64,000 bases of DNA, from positions 29,150,673-29,214,672 of the forward strand of contig OU744732.1 in assembly GCA_916613615.1 (NCBI GenBank), written 5' to 3'. How positions within the stretch are numbered: the first letter of the stretch is position 1; each line of letters begins with the position of its first letter. Positions 62,640 through 64,000 of the stretch are shown piece by piece. Source of the stretch: Steromphala cineraria (taxonomy: Eukaryota; Mollusca; Gastropoda; Trochida; Trochidae). Both the position numbers and the translations under genes were made by a program. The notes under the pieces were generated by a model that saw only the letters and a list, made by a program, of their open reading frames with translations, did not search any database and was not told the origin of the DNA.

Positions 62640-62905
62640 GTTTAGTTTGCAACTTTCGTTTCGTTTACGTTTCGCGATTTCGTTTTTTCGTTTCTACCAT
62701 GTTTCGCGAGTTCGCTCTTTCGCTTCTCGCACCTTTCGCAATTTCGCGATTTCGTTTACATGTTTCGCGATTTCGTTTAATTGTTTCGCGATTTCGTTTA
62801 CATGTTTCGCAATTTCGCTTTGTGTTCGTTTCGCCATTTCGCAATTTCGAGGTTTAGTTTTCGCGATTTCGCGATTTCGTGTTGATCTTTAACGCGAAAT
62901 TAAAA
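62640..62905. repeat. TTTCGCGATTTCG-type degenerate array
   Basis: Many variants of TTTCGCGATTTCGTTTACATG with period about 20-26 bases, CpG-rich within AT-rich sequence. The predicted Phe/Arg/Ser-rich frame is an artefact of the repeat. Confidence 0.75.
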
Positions 62906-63345
62906 TGGCCCCTCTCGGCCATCATAAAGGCCCCTGGTTCGATTCCCACTTTGGTCATTAACATTTCTCAAAAATTCTAAATTTTACAACTTGGTTGATT
63001 TACCAAAGTTGAAAATCTCTTGATGTGGGTGTGCAAAAAAGAATAGGTGTATTAGAAAAGTTGTGGTGTATCGGTCAATATACTTACAGTTAGAACAAAG
63101 GAAACCATAGCAACGAAACCGGAAGTGGGGTATAAACTTAGATTTGTATGATAATTTGAAAAGTTTGAACTCTTAAAAAAGGAACGATTTAATTTAGATA
63201 ATAATTATTTTAGCACAATTACTAAAACAAACGTTGCTGTAGGCAAAGGTGAAATGTGTACATGTGCTAATTTTGAAAATATGACTATGTCACTTTTTGT
63301 TCTCCTCCTATAAAATAAAGGTAAAAAAAACATGAAGTGCTTGTC
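62906..63345. other. right flank, unannotated
   Basis: Begins with GGTTCGATTCC at 62936, an isolated B-box-like string. Otherwise nothing recognised. Confidence 0.4.
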
Positions 63346-63694
63346 TTAAAGGGGCAGTTGCACGTTTTAGGGGGAATACAAGGTGATGTCAGGAAAATGA
63401 AAATAAATGGTTCCAATTGAAAGACAATGCATTTAAACTATATGAAGTAGTAATAATTCAAATATGAAATGTTTAGCCATGCGATTCCTTTTTCTAACAC
63501 AAACTGAATTAAAATTTGCCGCCAATGGATTTTAAAATTTTAAAACTTCATAATTTGTCCTCTGACAATTGATGATTGATGTTGTGTTATGAGATTTTTG
63601 ACACTATCAAAAAATACATTTATCATAAACATACAATTATCAGTGAAAATTTGAATATAAAATTTTCAGAAAACGTGCTACTGCCCCTTTAATT
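63346..63694 (+). mobile_element. TTAA MITE family, copy 11
   Basis: TTAA at both ends, AGGGGCAGTTGCACG at left and CGTGCTACTGCCCCT at right. It lies outside the tubulin units, so the family is dispersed. The remaining 63695-64000 shows nothing recognisable. Confidence 0.88.
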
Positions 63695-64000
63695 CATGTT
63701 TTAGTGTTATTTAGACGTCTATGTGCTTCCTCCATTTAACAAGTTCAAATCTCTTTATAGAGCTTTATACTCTCCCGGACCCTAAATCCATTAAAGAAAT
63801 GATCAAAATAATGGAAACATAAGATTAATTGGCAGATAGATTACCAAAATTTTACTTATATTTGTACTTATACTTATGTACTATTGTAATACAATGCTTT
63901 CATCCATGTGAAGGGAAATATCGACTCGAATTTATATTTCATTTCATTTCAGTTTATTTCATCTTCAAAATAAGTCTACAACATAACTTTTTTTATCTTC

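Noticed and set aside
62936..62946. GGTTCGATTCC, a B-box-like string suggesting a tRNA gene or tRNA-derived SINE
   Set aside because: No A-box at the right distance, no cloverleaf stems around it.

Overview
This is eukaryotic, AT-rich animal genomic DNA: split genes, TATA boxes, polyadenylation signals, LINE remnants, many MITEs and microsatellites. The protein sequence and repeat style suggest a lophotrochozoan, most likely a bivalve mollusc; that assignment is inference. There are no bacterial features.

The only intact genes are eight alpha-tubulin genes. Genes 1-4 are on the + strand (ATG at 1181, 7798, 18941, 24940). Genes 5-8 are on the - strand (ATG at 38389, 48038, 53522, 60152). The two arms therefore point towards each other. 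All eight have the same structure: a TATATAAG promoter block, a first exon whose only codon is the ATG, one intron of 372-515 bp starting directly after that ATG, and a 1356-bp second exon. As far as can be read, all eight encode the same 452-residue protein and differ only at synonymous sites. The spacers are duplicated too: genes 3 and 4 lie in a recent ~6 kb tandem duplication, genes 6-8 lie in colinear ~6 kb units, and upstream sequence is shared between the arms (gene 1 with gene 8, genes 3/4 with gene 7).

The spacers hold mobile-element debris. (i) Eleven copies of a ~350-365 bp TTAA-flanked MITE, several with an empty site visible in a sister unit. (ii) A TIR element at 11416-13429 carrying a nested, 5'-truncated LINE with a 12-bp target duplication. 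(iii) LINE 3' fragments at 17978, 34491 and ~54300. (iv) Tc1-like, pogo-like and fold-back MITEs.

The most unusual object is at 28132-34063, inserted in the spacer after gene 4. It is GC-rich, has perfect 41-bp terminal inverted repeats, holds about 14 tandem copies of a 122-bp unit, and on the - strand carries a frameshifted tyrosine-recombinase gene, possibly preceded by an RNase-H-like remnant. It looks like a decayed DIRS-like element or another recombinase-bearing element.

The right flank (60.5-64 kb) holds a long GA microsatellite, a two-monomer satellite, a TTTCGCGATTTCG-type array and one more TTAA MITE. Between genes 5 and 6 a 14-base motif recurs about every 200 bp.
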